Source: an uncultured Pelagibacteraceae bacterium | GTDB lineage: Bacteria; Pseudomonadota; Alphaproteobacteria; Pelagibacterales; Pelagibacteraceae | DNA: 64,000 nucleotides | Reading direction: 5' to 3' | NCBI GenBank assembly: GCA_902597175.1 | Contig: CACJWN010000004.1 | Coordinates: 1-64,000 of the forward strand | In this document: in pieces, positions 15,352 to 23,743 of the stretch | Position numbering within the stretch: the first letter of the stretch is position 1 | Layout of the letters: each line of letters begins with the position of its first letter | Position numbers and translations under genes: made by a program | The notes under the pieces: model-generated | The model's database searches: none | Seen by the model: only the letters and a program-made list of their open reading frames with translations | What the model was told of the DNA's origin: nothing

Positions 15352-17028
15352 ATGGATATAAGTAAATTAAATAGTCTAGTTGAACTATACTTTAAAAAGA
15401 CAGAAGAAGTTGATGGTAAAAGACCGTTTTTAAAATGGCTAAAACCAGATAAACGAACCTATAATTGGGAAGATGTAACTGAAAGAATTTATAAACTTAC
15501 CACAAAAATTAAATCATTAATAAAACAAGGTGATAGATGTTTAATACTTTCTGAGAATAGACCTTATTGGTTAATGACCGATATTGCTATCATGAATGCA
15601 GGTGGAATTTCAGTTCCTATTTTTACAACTTATTCAGCAAACGATTATGAATATATTTTAAATGATTGTAAGCCCTCATTGATATTTGTATCAAACCAAG
15701 ACCAATTTAATAAAATTAAAAAATTTATAAATAGTGATGTTAAGAAAATAATATCTTTTGAAAAAATAGATATTGATAGTTTGTTAATTGAAGAAATACT
15801 AAATGAAGAAATTAATAAAAAAATCGTTAATAAAGATTTAAAAAGGAATATGCCTGCTTGTATTATTTATACTTCAGGTACATCGGGAAATCCTAAAGGA
15901 GTTGTTTTAAGCCATGGTGGTATTTTATCTAACTGCGAGGGTGCAGTTGAATTATTAGAAACCTTAACAAAAAAAAAGGATCCAGTTTTTTTAACCTGGT
16001 TACCGTTATCACATTCTTATGAGCATACAGTTCAATTTATACAAATTATAGTTGGAGCAAAAGTTTTCTATGCTGAAAGTTTAGAAAAATTGATTTCAAA
16101 TATGGGAATCGCAAAACCTACAATCATGACGGCTGTTCCAAGATTTTATCAAAATCTTTTTACAAAAATAAATATGAATTTTGAAAAGCAATCTGGATTT
16201 AAAAGAAAACTTATAAACCAGACATTAAATTTAGGTAAAAAAATACTCAAAAAAGAGGAATTAAAATTTAGCGAAAAAATCACAAATTTTTTGTGTGAAA
16301 AATTAGTGAGGAAAAAAATAAGAAATCAGTTTGGCGGAAATCTCCAAGCCTTTGTGTCTGGGGGAGGGGCTTTAGATCAAAAGATTGGAGAGTTTTTAAA
16401 CGCTGTTGGATTACCTACTCTCCAGGGATATGGACTAACGGAAGCGTCTCCTGTCGTAAGCTGCAATTTACCAAATTTAGTGAAGGTCGAATCAGTAGGA
16501 CCTCCGTTTAGGACTAATAAAGTTAGAATAGCAGAAGATGGGGAAATTCTTATTAAGGGTGAAAACATCATGCTGGGATATTGGAATTTAAAAGAAGAAA
16601 CAGAAAAAGTAATTAAAGATGGATGGCTTCATACAGGAGACATAGGTGAACTTGATAGTAATAATTATTTAAAAATTACAGATAGAAAAAAAGATATTAT
16701 TGTTAATCTTGGTGGAGATAATATTTCCCCAAGTAAAGTAGAAAATATTTTATGTTTAAATGAAAATATTAAACAATCTTTTGTTTACGGAGATAAAAAA
16801 AACTATTTAGTTGCGTTAATTGTTAGTGAAAAAGGAATTAATAAAGAAAAAATTAAACTTATAATTGAAAACATAAATAAAAATTTAACATTAATAGAAA
16901 AAATTAAAAAATTTATATTAATTTACGAGGAATTTACAATTGAAAACGGAATGCTAACACCAACTTTAAAGTTAAAAAGAAAAGAAATAATAAAAAATTA
17001 TAAACAACAACTAGAAAATCTTTATTAA
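15352..17028 (+). CDS. Long-chain acyl-CoA synthetase (AMP-forming)
   Basis: A 558-residue ANL-superfamily ligase of the long-chain fatty acid-CoA type that activates carboxylates through an acyl-adenylate. The P-loop YTSGTSGNPKGVVLSH is near residue 175, LPLSHSYEHTVQF near 222, GYGLTEASPVVSCN near 362, GWLHTGDIGELD near 423 and TDRKKDIIVNLGGDNISP near 442. No membrane segment is seen. It begins four bases after tRNA-Leu, so its mRNA 5' end may be made by tRNA processing. FadD-like activity is the best call, but chain length cannot be read from sequence. Confidence 0.87.
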   Translation: MDISKLNSLVELYFKKTEEVDGKRPFLKWLKPDKRTYNWEDVTERIYKLTTKIKSLIKQGDRCLILSENRPYWLMTDIAIMNAGGISVPIFTTYSANDYEYILNDCKPSLIFVSNQDQFNKIKKFINSDVKKIISFEKIDIDSLLIEEILNEEINKKIVNKDLKRNMPACIIYTSGTSGNPKGVVLSHGGILSNCEGAVELLETLTKKKDPVFLTWLPLSHSYEHTVQFIQIIVGAKVFYAESLEKLISNMGIAKPTIMTAVPRFYQNLFTKINMNFEKQSGFKRKLINQTLNLGKKILKKEELKFSEKITNFLCEKLVRKKIRNQFGGNLQAFVSGGGALDQKIGEFLNAVGLPTLQGYGLTEASPVVSCNLPNLVKVESVGPPFRTNKVRIAEDGEILIKGENIMLGYWNLKEETEKVIKDGWLHTGDIGELDSNNYLKITDRKKDIIVNLGGDNISPSKVENILCLNENIKQSFVYGDKKNYLVALIVSEKGINKEKIKLIIENINKNLTLIEKIKKFILIYEEFTIENGMLTPTLKLKRKEIIKNYKQQLENLY

Positions 17029-17159
17029 AAATTTAATTAAAACTTATTTAATTTGCTTAAAAAAACATTGATATTGCTAACTTTTTTTAATTTTATTTAA
17101 AATTAAAAAAATAATTAAAAAAATTAAATTTTGAATCAAATTTGTAAATTAATTTATGT

Positions 17160-17187
17160 TTGACATGAATTTTTAATTAATTAATGT
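17160..17187 (+). promoter_or_regulatory. Sigma70-type promoter for the polybasic peptide gene
   Basis: A consensus -35 hexamer TTGACA at 17160-17165 is followed, after a 16-base spacer, by TAATGT at 17182-17187. The stretch 17029-17159 before it is almost pure A/T with no gene that I can see. Transcription would begin near 17195, leaving a leader of about 45 bases before the ATG at 17239. Confidence 0.6.
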
Positions 17188-17238
17188 AATTATTAACAAA
17201 CGAATCATTAAGATTTGTTTACTAACAAGGGAGAAAAG

Positions 17239-17310
17239 ATGGCTAAAAGAAGAAAAAAAGCTAAAAAGAAAACTAAAAAGAAAGCAAAAAAGAGAAGAAG
17301 AAGAAGATAG
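17239..17310 (+). CDS. Polybasic 23-residue peptide
   Basis: A very short gene: the ATG at 17239 is preceded by a good ribosome binding site (AAGGGAG about six bases upstream). It encodes MAKRRKKAKKKTKKKA and then a Lys/Arg run, ending at TAG 17308-17310. Eighteen of 23 residues are Lys or Arg; the rest are Met, three Ala and one Thr. It has its own promoter and a strong terminator, so it is probably a highly expressed single-gene transcript. The composition recalls eukaryotic eL41 or bacterial Thx ribosomal peptides and histone H1 tails. RNA or DNA binding is a guess from charge alone. Confidence 0.75.
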   Translation: MAKRRKKAKKKTKKKAKKRRRRR

Positions 17311-17324
17311 TTTTCTCTTTAACT

Positions 17325-17362
17325 AAACGCCCTTTTTATTCTTTAAAGAGGGCGTTTTTTTT
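17325..17362 (+). terminator. Intrinsic terminator after the polybasic gene
   Basis: A perfect 9-bp stem (AAACGCCCT at 17325-17333 and AGGGCGTTT at 17349-17357), extended by weaker T-A pairs inside, is followed by a run of eight T residues. It ends the short plus-strand transcript and abuts the stop codon of carD, which comes from the other side. In the minus direction the T run is weak, so it mainly works on the plus strand. Confidence 0.85.
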
Positions 17363-18023
17363 ATTCTGCTTGTTCAGAAAGACTCACTCTTCCAAGTGCT
17401 TTATCCATTTTTTTTTGGACTTCTTCGGAGGTTATTTTAAGAACAGCCTCAAATTCTGATTTTAATCTATCATAAGCTTTTTCAAAAAGTTGTCTCTCTG
17501 AATATGATTGATCAGCTATGATATCAGTATTTTTGTTTAAATCTTTAACTACCTCTGCTAATTCATAAATTTTACCAGAATTTATTTTTTGATCATACTC
17601 TTGTGCTCTTCTACTCCACATAGTTCTTTTAATTTTAGGCTTTGTTTTTAAGATAGATATACATTTGTTTATTTGATTAATTGAAGAAATTGGCCTAAGT
17701 TTGGATTGTTGATTTATCGGAACGGTCAAGGTTAATTTTTCTTTTTCAACTAAAATTTTGTAAAATTGAATATCAATTTCACCTATTTTAGCTTTTTCAA
17801 TAGAAATAATTTTTCCAACACCGTGCTTTGGATACACAACAAAATCTTTAATGTTGTAAGCTTTTTTTTCGGTGGGTTGTTTTTTTACTTTCTTAATTTC
17901 TGGTTTTTCATCTTGTCCTGGTAGTATATTTTTTTTTTCAATTATTTTTGATGAAACTTTTATTTTAGATTTTTTTACTTTTTTTAACTTTTTTACTTTT
18001 TTTATTTTTTTCCTTTTTGGCAT
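17361..18023 (-). CDS. carD: CarD-family RNA polymerase-binding regulator
   Basis: CarD/CdnL proteins bind the RNA polymerase beta subunit through a TRCF-like domain and stabilise open promoter complexes. In this 220-residue protein the CarD domain starts near residue 54 with YNIKDFVVYPKHGVGKIISIEK, followed by ILVEKEKLTLTVPI. The helical C-terminal domain includes RTMWSRRAQEYDQKINSGK and SERQLFEKAYDRL. The first 50 residues are an unusual Lys-rich extension with repeats of the KKVKK type. It is last in the helicase, TerB-like, ferredoxin, carD run, as in many alphaproteobacteria, where fdxA precedes carD. Confidence 0.9.
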   Translation of the reverse strand: MPKRKKIKKVKKLKKVKKSKIKVSSKIIEKKNILPGQDEKPEIKKVKKQPTEKKAYNIKDFVVYPKHGVGKIISIEKAKIGEIDIQFYKILVEKEKLTLTVPINQQSKLRPISSINQINKCISILKTKPKIKRTMWSRRAQEYDQKINSGKIYELAEVVKDLNKNTDIIADQSYSERQLFEKAYDRLKSEFEAVLKITSEEVQKKMDKALGRVSLSEQAE

Positions 18024-18025
18024 CG

Positions 18026-18367
18026 TTATTTTCCTGGTTTTTCAGAAAAGTGTTCATCAAACTTATTTTTGATTTCTTTAAATTTTTCGTGATCTTTCAT
18101 AGGCTCTTTTTTTTTCGAAATATTAGGCCATATTGCAGAAAACTTTTTATTAAGCAACAACCATTTTTCTTTGTCTTCCACAGTCTCATCTGTATCTGCT
18201 TTAATAGCATCTATAGGACACTCAGGCTCACAAACGCCACAATCTATACACTCATCAGGATTTATAACTAGCATATTTTCACCTTCATAAAAACAGTCAA
18301 CTGGACATACTTCAACACAATCAGTGAGCTTACATTTTATACATTCGTCTTTTACTATATATGTCAT
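18026..18367 (-). CDS. fdxA: Seven-iron ferredoxin
   Basis: A 113-residue ferredoxin of the Azotobacter FdI type with one [3Fe-4S] and one [4Fe-4S] cluster. [17 protein letters not shown] near residues 9-25 and [12 protein letters not shown] near 40-51 give the cluster Cys pattern, and the intervening [14 protein letters not shown] matches FdI closely. A charged C-terminal extension follows. It is two bases from carD downstream, and its start codon shares one base with the stop of the TerB-like gene upstream. Its redox partner is unknown; FdI-like proteins have been linked to redox sensing as well as electron transfer. Confidence 0.92.
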   Translation of the reverse strand: MTYIVKDECIKCKLTDCVEVCPVDCFYEGENMLVINPDECIDCGVCEPECPIDAIKADTDETVEDKEKWLLLNKKFSAIWPNISKKKEPMKDHEKFKEIKNKFDEHFSEKPGK

Positions 18368-18753
18368 TATTTGTTAATTAACTTCATTTTTATTTCAGCA
18401 CATTCTTTATCAGGAAAATATATCAGACCACAAATTCTTCTCATTAAATTAGATTCATATTGATCTATTGAGTTATCTGAAATGATTACTTTCCAGAGAT
18501 GTTCGATAATATCTTTTTTAACTTCAATTGAGTTTTTTTTAATAATGTTTGTGTAATTAAGTAATTGATTTGAATTATTTTCAATTTCCTCTGCTTTTTT
18601 TAATATCTGATCTGTATCATCATCTTTTAAATATGATTTAATAAAATCCTTAATCAAATTCTTTTCATGTTCAGAGTAGATTTCGTCGATATTTGCTGCA
18701 TGAACTAATAATGCTGATATTCCAACTATACTTTCTTTATCAAGTTTATTCAT
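18367..18753 (-). CDS. TerB-like helical protein
   Basis: A 128-residue, mainly helical, acidic protein with a TerB-like pattern. [24 protein letters not shown] near the N-terminus and [24 protein letters not shown] near residue 90 are the two paired helices with acidic residues typical of the TerB fold. TerB proteins are associated with tellurite and stress functions and may bind metal. In many alphaproteobacteria the gene between the Suv3-like helicase and fdxA encodes an S4 RNA-binding protein; here this gene holds that place. It is contiguous with both neighbours. Confidence 0.65.
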   Translation of the reverse strand: MNKLDKESIVGISALLVHAANIDEIYSEHEKNLIKDFIKSYLKDDDTDQILKKAEEIENNSNQLLNYTNIIKKNSIEVKKDIIEHLWKVIISDNSIDQYESNLMRRICGLIYFPDKECAEIKMKLINK

Positions 18754-21219
18754 TTATTTTATATTTAAAGAAAGGAGTTTATTAAATGGATTTTGTTTTT
18801 TGTCAAATCGTATTATTTTCTCTTTTTTCTTCTTTTCTCCTTTAAATATATAAGTATCTACTGCAATATCTTTTTTATAATTCATATTTACCATTAATTT
18901 ATAAAAATTTTCTTTAGAACAGCCTAATAAATTCATCATTTCAGAATTTACTTTAAATTTTCTATCTTTAGTATTTTCGATAATCTTTAAAAATAATTTT
19001 TCTAAAATATCAATTCGTACAAAAAATTGTTTAAATTTCTCAAATCCGCATAGAAGTAAAAAATTCTTATCAAATTTTGTATTTGTTAAAAAATTTAACC
19101 CAGATTTAGGAATTAAATTTTCGTTAGATAAATTATAAAACATTCTCCATAAACTTATTCGAAAGTCTACTGCTTTAGGTTTTAACATTTTTGGTAGATA
19201 AATGTGATACCTGCCAATTTTAATTCCCATACCCCATAGTTTCTTTCTTTCAACTGCAGGAATTGATTTTACAATATTTTCTACATCACTACGTTTAATA
19301 ACACCGTTATTTTCATATAATTGAAAAATAAGCCCCCTCAAATACTGATTTGTAACTTTATGTTTTGTTAATTTAATTAAATCACCTAAAACTTCATTAA
19401 TATAATCTATTAACCAATTATTTAAAAATTTTAATAGTTTCATTTTCGACTCTTCGTTTAATGAGTCATCAGCAATAATTTCTATTTCAGGGTTTAAATA
19501 ATCATTCCCCTTTTTTAATCTTGCTATCGCATTTTCTTTCCAAATTATTTGATTCTTATTATTGATTGAGACCTCTTTTTTTGTCAAAATTTCTTCAACT
19601 CTTTTTACCAGTTCTCCCTCAATACCTTTCCTTGCAGCTTTTTTTATTGATTTAATATCTGTATCCAAAGTTTTGGAGGTCACTTCTATGATGAATTTAA
19701 GTCCTTTTAGTTCCCCAACTCTTTGGCCATCTATATGGATTTTGTTTTCTTCGTTTATCTCCGTATTTAAAATTAAATCTTGCTTTAAACTTCTTGAGAG
19801 AATACTTATTTTCTTATCTATAAAACTTTTAGTAAGTTCTTCGTGCAATTTGTCTGATAATTTATCTTCTATACTTTTTGTTAATTGAACCCAATAGTCT
19901 GAATTTTCAACCCAATTTTTTTTGTTAGCCACATAAGACCATGTTCTTACATTAGACAATCTATGTGAAAGCAAGTCTACATTTCCGTGATCTTTCTCCA
20001 AGCCTTTAAGCTGCTCTTTCATAAATACACTCGGTATCTTTTTTTTTCGTGTAGTTAAAAATTGAAATACTTTATCAACCACATTTATATGCTGCCCATA
20101 AGCTTTTTTTTCAAAGTCAGGTATTTGACAACATTCCCAAAGTATTTCTAAATTTTTATGGTAAATAATATTATTAGCTCCCTTTTTTAAAAAAAATCTT
20201 AATACGCTTTCGTCAAGAGAGTCGTTTGTTCTTAATAAATTCTTTTTGTTTGGTTTCAATTCAAGTGAATTAATTAATTTTTCTGGACTTTCAAAATTAA
20301 GATTTGAATTTCTCCAAAAAATTGTCTTTGTATATGGTAATTGATGTTTTTCAATTTTTTCTATTTCATCAGAATTTAGGGTTTCACAATCACCAGTGGT
20401 ACCAAATCCACCGTCATTTTTATATCTTCCAGCTCTACCTGCAATTTGAGACATTTCAATTAAGTTTAATCTTCTGGTTTTTTTTCCATCAAATTTTTTT
20501 AAATTAGAAAAATAAATTTCATTAATATCCATATTCAACCCCATACCAATCGCATCTGTAGCGATTAAATAATCAACGTCACCTGATTGATATAAGCCAA
20601 CTTGTGAATTTCTTGTTTTTGGGCTAAGTGATCCCATGATCACAGCTGCACCACCTTTTTGTCTTCTTACTAATTCTGCAATTGCATAAACTTCTTCAAT
20701 TGAAAAGGCTATAATTGCAGACTTTCTATCCAGTCTAGAAATTTTTTTAATACCTGAGTAACTAAGTTTAGAATATCTTTGCATCTTCTCGAACTCTACA
20801 TTTTTTACCAGTTCACTAATTAAATTTTCCATTACTTGAGACCCTAAAAACATAGTAAGTTTAGTTCCTCTAAACTCTAACAATCTCTCAGTAAAAATAT
20901 GACCTCTCTCTCTATCGGCACACATTTGAATTTCATCAATAGCAACGAATTCAACAACTTTATCTTTTGGCATTGATTCAACAGTACAAATGAAGTAGTC
21001 GGCACTACTAGGAATAATCTTTTCCTCACCAGTTATGAGAGCAACTCTTTTAATCCCAACTTTATTTACACATTTGTCATAAACTTCTCTTGCAAGCAGT
21101 CTTAAGGGCAATCCAAATATACCACTTTCGTAACTAAGCATTTTCTCTATAGCTACAAATGTTTTCCCTGTATTAGTTGGCCCAAGCAAAGCAGTAATTT
21201 TCTGAGATTGATTTTCCAT
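18754..21219 (-). CDS. Suv3-like superfamily 2 RNA helicase
   Basis: An 821-residue helicase similar to mitochondrial SUV3, which unwinds RNA for degradation. Motif I is LLGPTNTGKTFVA near residue 12, Ia is LPLRLLAREVYDK near 37, and GEEKIIPSSADYFICTVESM near 65 and VAIDEIQMCADRERGH near 92 (DEIQ, a DExH-type motif II) follow. The second RecA domain has YLIATDAIGMGLNMDI and MSQIAGRAGRYKNDGG (motif VI). The C-terminal half is long, Lys-rich and divergent. It heads the operon ending in carD. A role in RNA turnover is inferred from the family. Confidence 0.87.
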   Translation of the reverse strand: MENQSQKITALLGPTNTGKTFVAIEKMLSYESGIFGLPLRLLAREVYDKCVNKVGIKRVALITGEEKIIPSSADYFICTVESMPKDKVVEFVAIDEIQMCADRERGHIFTERLLEFRGTKLTMFLGSQVMENLISELVKNVEFEKMQRYSKLSYSGIKKISRLDRKSAIIAFSIEEVYAIAELVRRQKGGAAVIMGSLSPKTRNSQVGLYQSGDVDYLIATDAIGMGLNMDINEIYFSNLKKFDGKKTRRLNLIEMSQIAGRAGRYKNDGGFGTTGDCETLNSDEIEKIEKHQLPYTKTIFWRNSNLNFESPEKLINSLELKPNKKNLLRTNDSLDESVLRFFLKKGANNIIYHKNLEILWECCQIPDFEKKAYGQHINVVDKVFQFLTTRKKKIPSVFMKEQLKGLEKDHGNVDLLSHRLSNVRTWSYVANKKNWVENSDYWVQLTKSIEDKLSDKLHEELTKSFIDKKISILSRSLKQDLILNTEINEENKIHIDGQRVGELKGLKFIIEVTSKTLDTDIKSIKKAARKGIEGELVKRVEEILTKKEVSINNKNQIIWKENAIARLKKGNDYLNPEIEIIADDSLNEESKMKLLKFLNNWLIDYINEVLGDLIKLTKHKVTNQYLRGLIFQLYENNGVIKRSDVENIVKSIPAVERKKLWGMGIKIGRYHIYLPKMLKPKAVDFRISLWRMFYNLSNENLIPKSGLNFLTNTKFDKNFLLLCGFEKFKQFFVRIDILEKLFLKIIENTKDRKFKVNSEMMNLLGCSKENFYKLMVNMNYKKDIAVDTYIFKGEKKKKEKIIRFDKKQNPFNKLLSLNIK

Positions 21220-21303
21220 TTTTGTGTCAGTTAATTTTATTTACACTATATATAGATCAAGGTTGAGAACAAAATAAGATTAAAACATGACCGAATCGAT
21301 TTG

Positions 21304-21330
21304 TCAAATGTTCCTGTTTTAAACATTTGA
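21304..21330. repeat. Inverted repeat upstream of the aminotransferase gene
   Basis: Nine-base arms TCAAATGTT (21304-21312) and AACATTTGA (21322-21330) flank a 9-base spacer, in the 155-base gap between the divergent helicase and aminotransferase genes. A second, overlapping pair, GTCAAAT and ATTTGAC, uses the same bases. It could be an operator or an RNA hairpin in the aminotransferase leader. No T run follows, so it is not a terminator. The rest of this gap shows nothing that I can name. Confidence 0.45.
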
Positions 21331-21374
21331 TTTGACTTCTAATGGTCAGTCCCCGTATAGGTAGATGTGTTTAA

Positions 21375-22613
21375 ATGACACCAAAAGTAAAAAAAAATAT
21401 TTTAAAGCTTAAAGAGTCTTCCACTTTAGCAATTAATGAAAAATCAAAAGAACTAATTAAATCTGGAAAAAAAATTTATAGATTTGGATTTGGACAGTCT
21501 CCTTTTCAAATACCAGAAAACATAGTTGATGCATTAAAATCAAATGCTTATAGAAAAGAATATTTGCCTATACAGGGGCTGCCTGAGCTAAGAGAAAAAA
21601 TATCAAAATATTTGTTTGATAGAACAGGAGTAAAATACTCAAAAGAAAACATATTAATAACACCAGGTTCAAAAGAAGCCATGTTATTAATGCACATAAC
21701 ATTTAATGGAGAAATTTTAACTCCTGCTCCAAGTTGGGTTTCTTATGAACCACAAGCAGAAATTGGATCTAATAATGTCCATTGGCTAGAGACCTCAAGA
21801 TCTAACAACTGGTTTCCAACAGCAAAAGAACTTGAAAATAAACTCAAAAAAATTGGCAGAAAAAAAAATATTATTTTAATATTGAATTCACCAAACAATC
21901 CATCTGGAGCAGTTTGCAATAATTTAAAAGAGTTAGCTTCTGTGGCAAAAAAATATAAATTAATTATTCTTTCTGATGAAATTTATACGGATTTATCTTT
22001 TGACAATGATTACAAATCTATTTCTAAATTTTATCCAGAAAATACATTTATTAGTGGTGGCCTTAGTAAATGGTGTGGTGCAGGTGGGTGGAGACTAGGT
22101 TTCTTAGCAGTGCCAAAAGGATTGAAAGAATTTATGAAAAGTTTAAAATCATTAGCAAGCGAGTCTTATTCAACTGTAAATACCCCAACTCAGTTTGCTG
22201 CAGTAGAAGCGTATAACGGCAATTACGAGAGTTATAGATTGAAAGTCAGAGCGATACTTAATGCTGTAGGCACATATGTTTACAACAATCTAAAATCAAA
22301 TAAAGTTTTAATAAATCCACCACAAGGAGCATTTTACTTGATGCCCGAATTTAAAAATAAAAAATTTAAAACTTCAGCTCAATTATGTGACGTAATACTA
22401 AAAGAGACAGGTGTTGCAATGCTTCCTGGATCGGATTTTGGCTTTAAACCAAAAAAAATGCTCACAAGATTAAGCTATACAGACTTTGACGGAATTGAAT
22501 TTTATAAAAATGTAGTAAGTTATAATTCTATTAGTGAGGAAATGGTCAAGACCTATGCCCCAAATGTAGTTGAAGGTGTATCTAGGCTATCAAATTGGGC
22601 CAAAAATTTATAA
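21375..22613 (+). CDS. Class I/II PLP-dependent aminotransferase
   Basis: A 412-residue fold-type I aminotransferase, similar to aspartate-type enzymes. RFGFGQSPFQIPENI near residue 36 is the N-terminal substrate loop, NSPNNPSGAVCN near 176 and ILSDEIYTDL near 203 bind PLP, and GGLSKWCGAGGWRLGFL near 230 carries the Schiff-base Lys and the phosphate-binding Arg. SYTDFDG near the C-terminus contains no obvious substrate Arg. The gene lies 63 bases before a TAXI-type TRAP receptor, which suggests that it acts on the imported compound or a derivative. The exact amino acid cannot be read from sequence. Confidence 0.82.
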   Translation: MTPKVKKNILKLKESSTLAINEKSKELIKSGKKIYRFGFGQSPFQIPENIVDALKSNAYRKEYLPIQGLPELREKISKYLFDRTGVKYSKENILITPGSKEAMLLMHITFNGEILTPAPSWVSYEPQAEIGSNNVHWLETSRSNNWFPTAKELENKLKKIGRKKNIILILNSPNNPSGAVCNNLKELASVAKKYKLIILSDEIYTDLSFDNDYKSISKFYPENTFISGGLSKWCGAGGWRLGFLAVPKGLKEFMKSLKSLASESYSTVNTPTQFAAVEAYNGNYESYRLKVRAILNAVGTYVYNNLKSNKVLINPPQGAFYLMPEFKNKKFKTSAQLCDVILKETGVAMLPGSDFGFKPKKMLTRLSYTDFDGIEFYKNVVSYNSISEEMVKTYAPNVVEGVSRLSNWAKNL

Positions 22614-22621
22614 GAATCTCT

Positions 22622-22650
22622 TTGACCTCTAACTGATAACATAGTTAAAT
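22622..22650 (+). promoter_or_regulatory. Putative promoter for the TAXI receptor gene
   Basis: TTGACC at 22622-22627 and TTAAAT at 22645-22650 are separated by 17 bases, a plausible sigma70 promoter just after the aminotransferase stop. The receptor ATG at 22677 has a strong ribosome binding site, AGAGGAG, five bases upstream. A separate promoter would let the abundant binding protein be made in excess over the enzyme upstream. Confidence 0.45.
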
Positions 22651-22676
22651 TAATCATTATAACAAGAGGAGTACAC

Positions 22677-23681
22677 ATGAAAAAAATGATGTCATTGATT
22701 TCAGCGGTACTAGTAATGTTTGCTTTTTCAAGCCCCATTACATCAATCGCTAAATCAGCAGAGTTCTTTACAATAGGAACAGGTGGACCTACTGGAGTTT
22801 ATTTCCAAACAGGTAACGCTATTTGTAAAATGTTACATAAATCAGCAATAAGTGCTGACCACGGTAGAAAAAAAGGTACAGCAAAAGCTTATAGATGTAC
22901 TGCACCTTCCACAGGTGGATCAAACTATAATATTGGACAAATCAAAGATGGTGAGTTTCAATTTGGTGTTGCTCAGTCAGACTGGCAGTACCATGCTTAC
23001 AATGGTTCAAGCAAATGGGAAGGAAATCAGTTTAGTGACTTAAGAGCTGTATTTTCTGTTCACAATGAACCTTTCCAAATTTGGGCAAGTAAAAAATCAA
23101 AAATTAAAGATTTCAAAAGCCTAAAAGGAAAAACAGTAAACATTGGTAACCCAGGTTCTGGTCAAAGAGGTACTATGGAAGAGTTAATGAAAGCAATGGG
23201 AGCAGATATGAGTATGTTCAAAGCAACTACTGAACTTACTTCTTCTGAACAAGTAAAAGCTCTTTGCGACGGTAAAATAGATGCATTTGGATACTCAGTA
23301 GGATTTCCAAATGGTGCTATGGAGCAAGCAGCTACTTGCAAAGCAAAAGCTAGCCCAATTAATTTAACTGGTGCACCAGTCCAAGGATTAATTGATGGAG
23401 CTGACTATTATGCTAAAGCAGTAATACCAGCTGGAACTTACTCAAACCAGAAAAAAGACGCTACAACATTTGGTGTAAAAGCTACTGTTGTGACAAGTGC
23501 TAATGTTTCTGAAGAGCTTGTTTACTTAGTAACTAAAGCAGTAATGGAAAACTTTGATGATTTCAGAGCTCAACACCCTGCTTTTGGACCTCTGGAAAAG
23601 AAAAATATGATAGCTGATGGATTATCAGCTCCATTACATCCAGGTGCAATTAAGTACTACAAAGAAGCTGGATTAATGTAG
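22677..23681 (+). CDS. TAXI-family TRAP transporter solute receptor
   Basis: The periplasmic receptor of a TRAP transporter. The first 28 residues form a signal peptide (two Met near the start, then LISAVLVMFAFSS, ending near AKSAEF). FFTIGTGGPTGVYFQTGNAIC opens the mature TAXI domain, and NIGNPGSGQRGTMEELM near residue 155 is the ligand-binding block. At 334 residues it has the usual length. It is followed by a terminator-like hairpin and then by the fused permease. Named TAXI substrates in other bacteria include glutamate and other dicarboxylates. The local aminotransferase favours an amino or 2-oxo acid, as an inference. Confidence 0.92.
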   Translation: MKKMMSLISAVLVMFAFSSPITSIAKSAEFFTIGTGGPTGVYFQTGNAICKMLHKSAISADHGRKKGTAKAYRCTAPSTGGSNYNIGQIKDGEFQFGVAQSDWQYHAYNGSSKWEGNQFSDLRAVFSVHNEPFQIWASKKSKIKDFKSLKGKTVNIGNPGSGQRGTMEELMKAMGADMSMFKATTELTSSEQVKALCDGKIDAFGYSVGFPNGAMEQAATCKAKASPINLTGAPVQGLIDGADYYAKAVIPAGTYSNQKKDATTFGVKATVVTSANVSEELVYLVTKAVMENFDDFRAQHPAFGPLEKKNMIADGLSAPLHPGAIKYYKEAGLM

Positions 23682-23700
23682 TCTAACTTTTTAGTTTTAT

Positions 23701-23738
23701 AAAAAAAAGGCCCAATATTTCTTGGGCCTTTTTTTTTA
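23701..23738 (+). terminator. Intrinsic terminator between receptor and permease genes
   Basis: Perfectly complementary arms (A8-GGCCCAA at 23701-23715 and TTGGGCC followed by nine T at 22-37 of the same block, 23722-23737) enclose a 6-base loop. The A and T tails make it symmetrical, so it would work on either strand. It lies 6 bases before the permease ATG and probably lets most transcripts end after the receptor gene, setting a high receptor-to-permease ratio. Confidence 0.85.
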
Positions 23739-23743
23739 GAATA

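Noticed and set aside
17872-18271. Phe-rich plus-strand frames opposite carD and fdxA
   Set aside because: They are antisense shadows of Lys-rich coding sequence, where Lys codons read as Phe on the other strand.
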